The notes under the pieces: model-generated
Told to the model about the DNA's origin: nothing
What the model saw: only the letters and a program-made list of their open reading frames with translations
The model's database searches: none
Program-made: the position numbers and the translations under genes
Assembly: GCA_031177845.1 (NCBI GenBank)
Contig: JAPSGG010000142.1
Span: 1-5,415 of the forward strand
Direction: 5' to 3'
Length of the DNA stretch: 5,415 bases
Origin: Chromatiales bacterium
GTDB taxonomy: Bacteria; Pseudomonadota; Gammaproteobacteria; JACCYU01
Shown: in pieces, positions 5,033 through 5,415 of the stretch
Numbering within the stretch: the first letter of the stretch is position 1
Layout of the letters: every line of letters begins with the position of its first letter

Positions 5033-5415
5033 TTACGTTTGCTGCTGTAATTGTTGAGTCAGGTCCTGCAGCGCCCGGATGAGATTCGTGAGCTGAGGTC
5101 CCGAGACAGTGGCCGACCCACTCCCCTGGTTCACCGAAGCGGAGGAGCCAATGTTCGGCCGGGCGCCATACCCAGTCAGCGGCTGTAGAAAGACGCGCGA
5201 TTTTGCGTGGGGCGGGTCCAGCACCGGGTGCTGACGCGCGTTCACTCCGAATGCTGCGATCACCCGTTGCACAAACTGTTCGTTCGTTAAACCATCCGTT
5301 CCAGCCCGTAGCACCCCCAAAGCCCGCGTGGTGAAGTCACCACTTCCACTGCTTTCCCAGGCAACTTCACTGGAAAGGCAAGCGGAAAAAACGGCCTCTT
5401 TTGCAAGGCCAGCAC
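5033..5415 (-). CDS. Caspase-like (peptidase C14 family) protein, C-terminal part only
   Basis: The frame is open from the right edge to the TAA at 5033-5035, showing 126 residues; the N-terminus lies outside the window. The visible start, AVFSACLSSEVAWESSGSGDFTTRALGVLRAG, matches the late caspase-fold strand and helix seen in bacterial C14 proteins (typically SACxxxQxAxE...GxFTxAL). TNEQFVQRVIAAFG followed by RQHPVLD is the usual end of that domain, closing with FLQPL. The catalytic His and Cys would lie upstream and cannot be checked, so activity is not shown. After the domain comes a Gly/Ser-rich linker (about 85-107) and a short amphipathic, Q-rich tail (LIRALQDLTQQLQQQT) that may form a coiled coil. 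Bacterial caspase homologues act as cysteine proteases, some in defence or cell death; the role here is unknown. The TTG at 5320 should not be taken as the start, because the homology continues upstream of it. The metallopeptidase gene lies downstream on the same strand. Confidence 0.75.
   Translation of the reverse strand, partial: AGLAKEAVFSACLSSEVAWESSGSGDFTTRALGVLRAGTDGLTNEQFVQRVIAAFGVNARQHPVLDPPHAKSRVFLQPLTGYGARPNIGSSASVNQGSGSATVSGPQLTNLIRALQDLTQQLQQQT

Overview
The window holds three well-supported protein genes, the end of a fourth and a possible scrap of a fifth. It looks bacterial, with moderately high GC. The gene families suggest a soil- or plant-associated proteobacterium, perhaps an alphaproteobacterium of the Hyphomicrobiales, or a member of another large-genome phylum. 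Nothing in the sequence fixes the taxon. I found no rRNA, tRNA, CRISPR array, transposase gene or integrase.

Plus strand, left side (1-596): an open frame entering from the left edge ends at 159. It may be the C-terminus of a small cysteine-containing protein, and a perfect 25-bp tandem duplication (53-102) runs through it. Next comes a 135-residue PGPGW-type small membrane protein (189-596). The 216-bp gap at 597-812 holds no gene and only a weak hairpin. It separates convergent transcription units.

Minus strand (5415 down to 813): three genes read in the same direction. First is the C-terminal part of a caspase-like (peptidase C14) protein that runs off the right edge (5033-5415). Then comes a roughly 325-bp stretch rich in hairpins and short repeats (4707-5032). 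After it are a 627-residue gluzincin (thermolysin-like zinc) metallopeptidase with HEVTH and HEAFAD motifs and no signal peptide (2823-4706), and a GH13 branching-enzyme/alpha-amylase-like enzyme of about 636-651 residues with all four GH13 catalytic regions (813-2768). The metallopeptidase and the GH13 enzyme are 54-99 bp apart and are probably co-transcribed.

The most interesting features are the caspase-like and cytosolic-looking metallopeptidase neighbours and the structured gap between them. That gap contains a perfect 15-bp palindrome just before the metallopeptidase start codon, two alternative hairpins that share one arm, and a repeated hairpin element with one compensatory base-pair change. 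A shared function for the three minus-strand genes is inference only.
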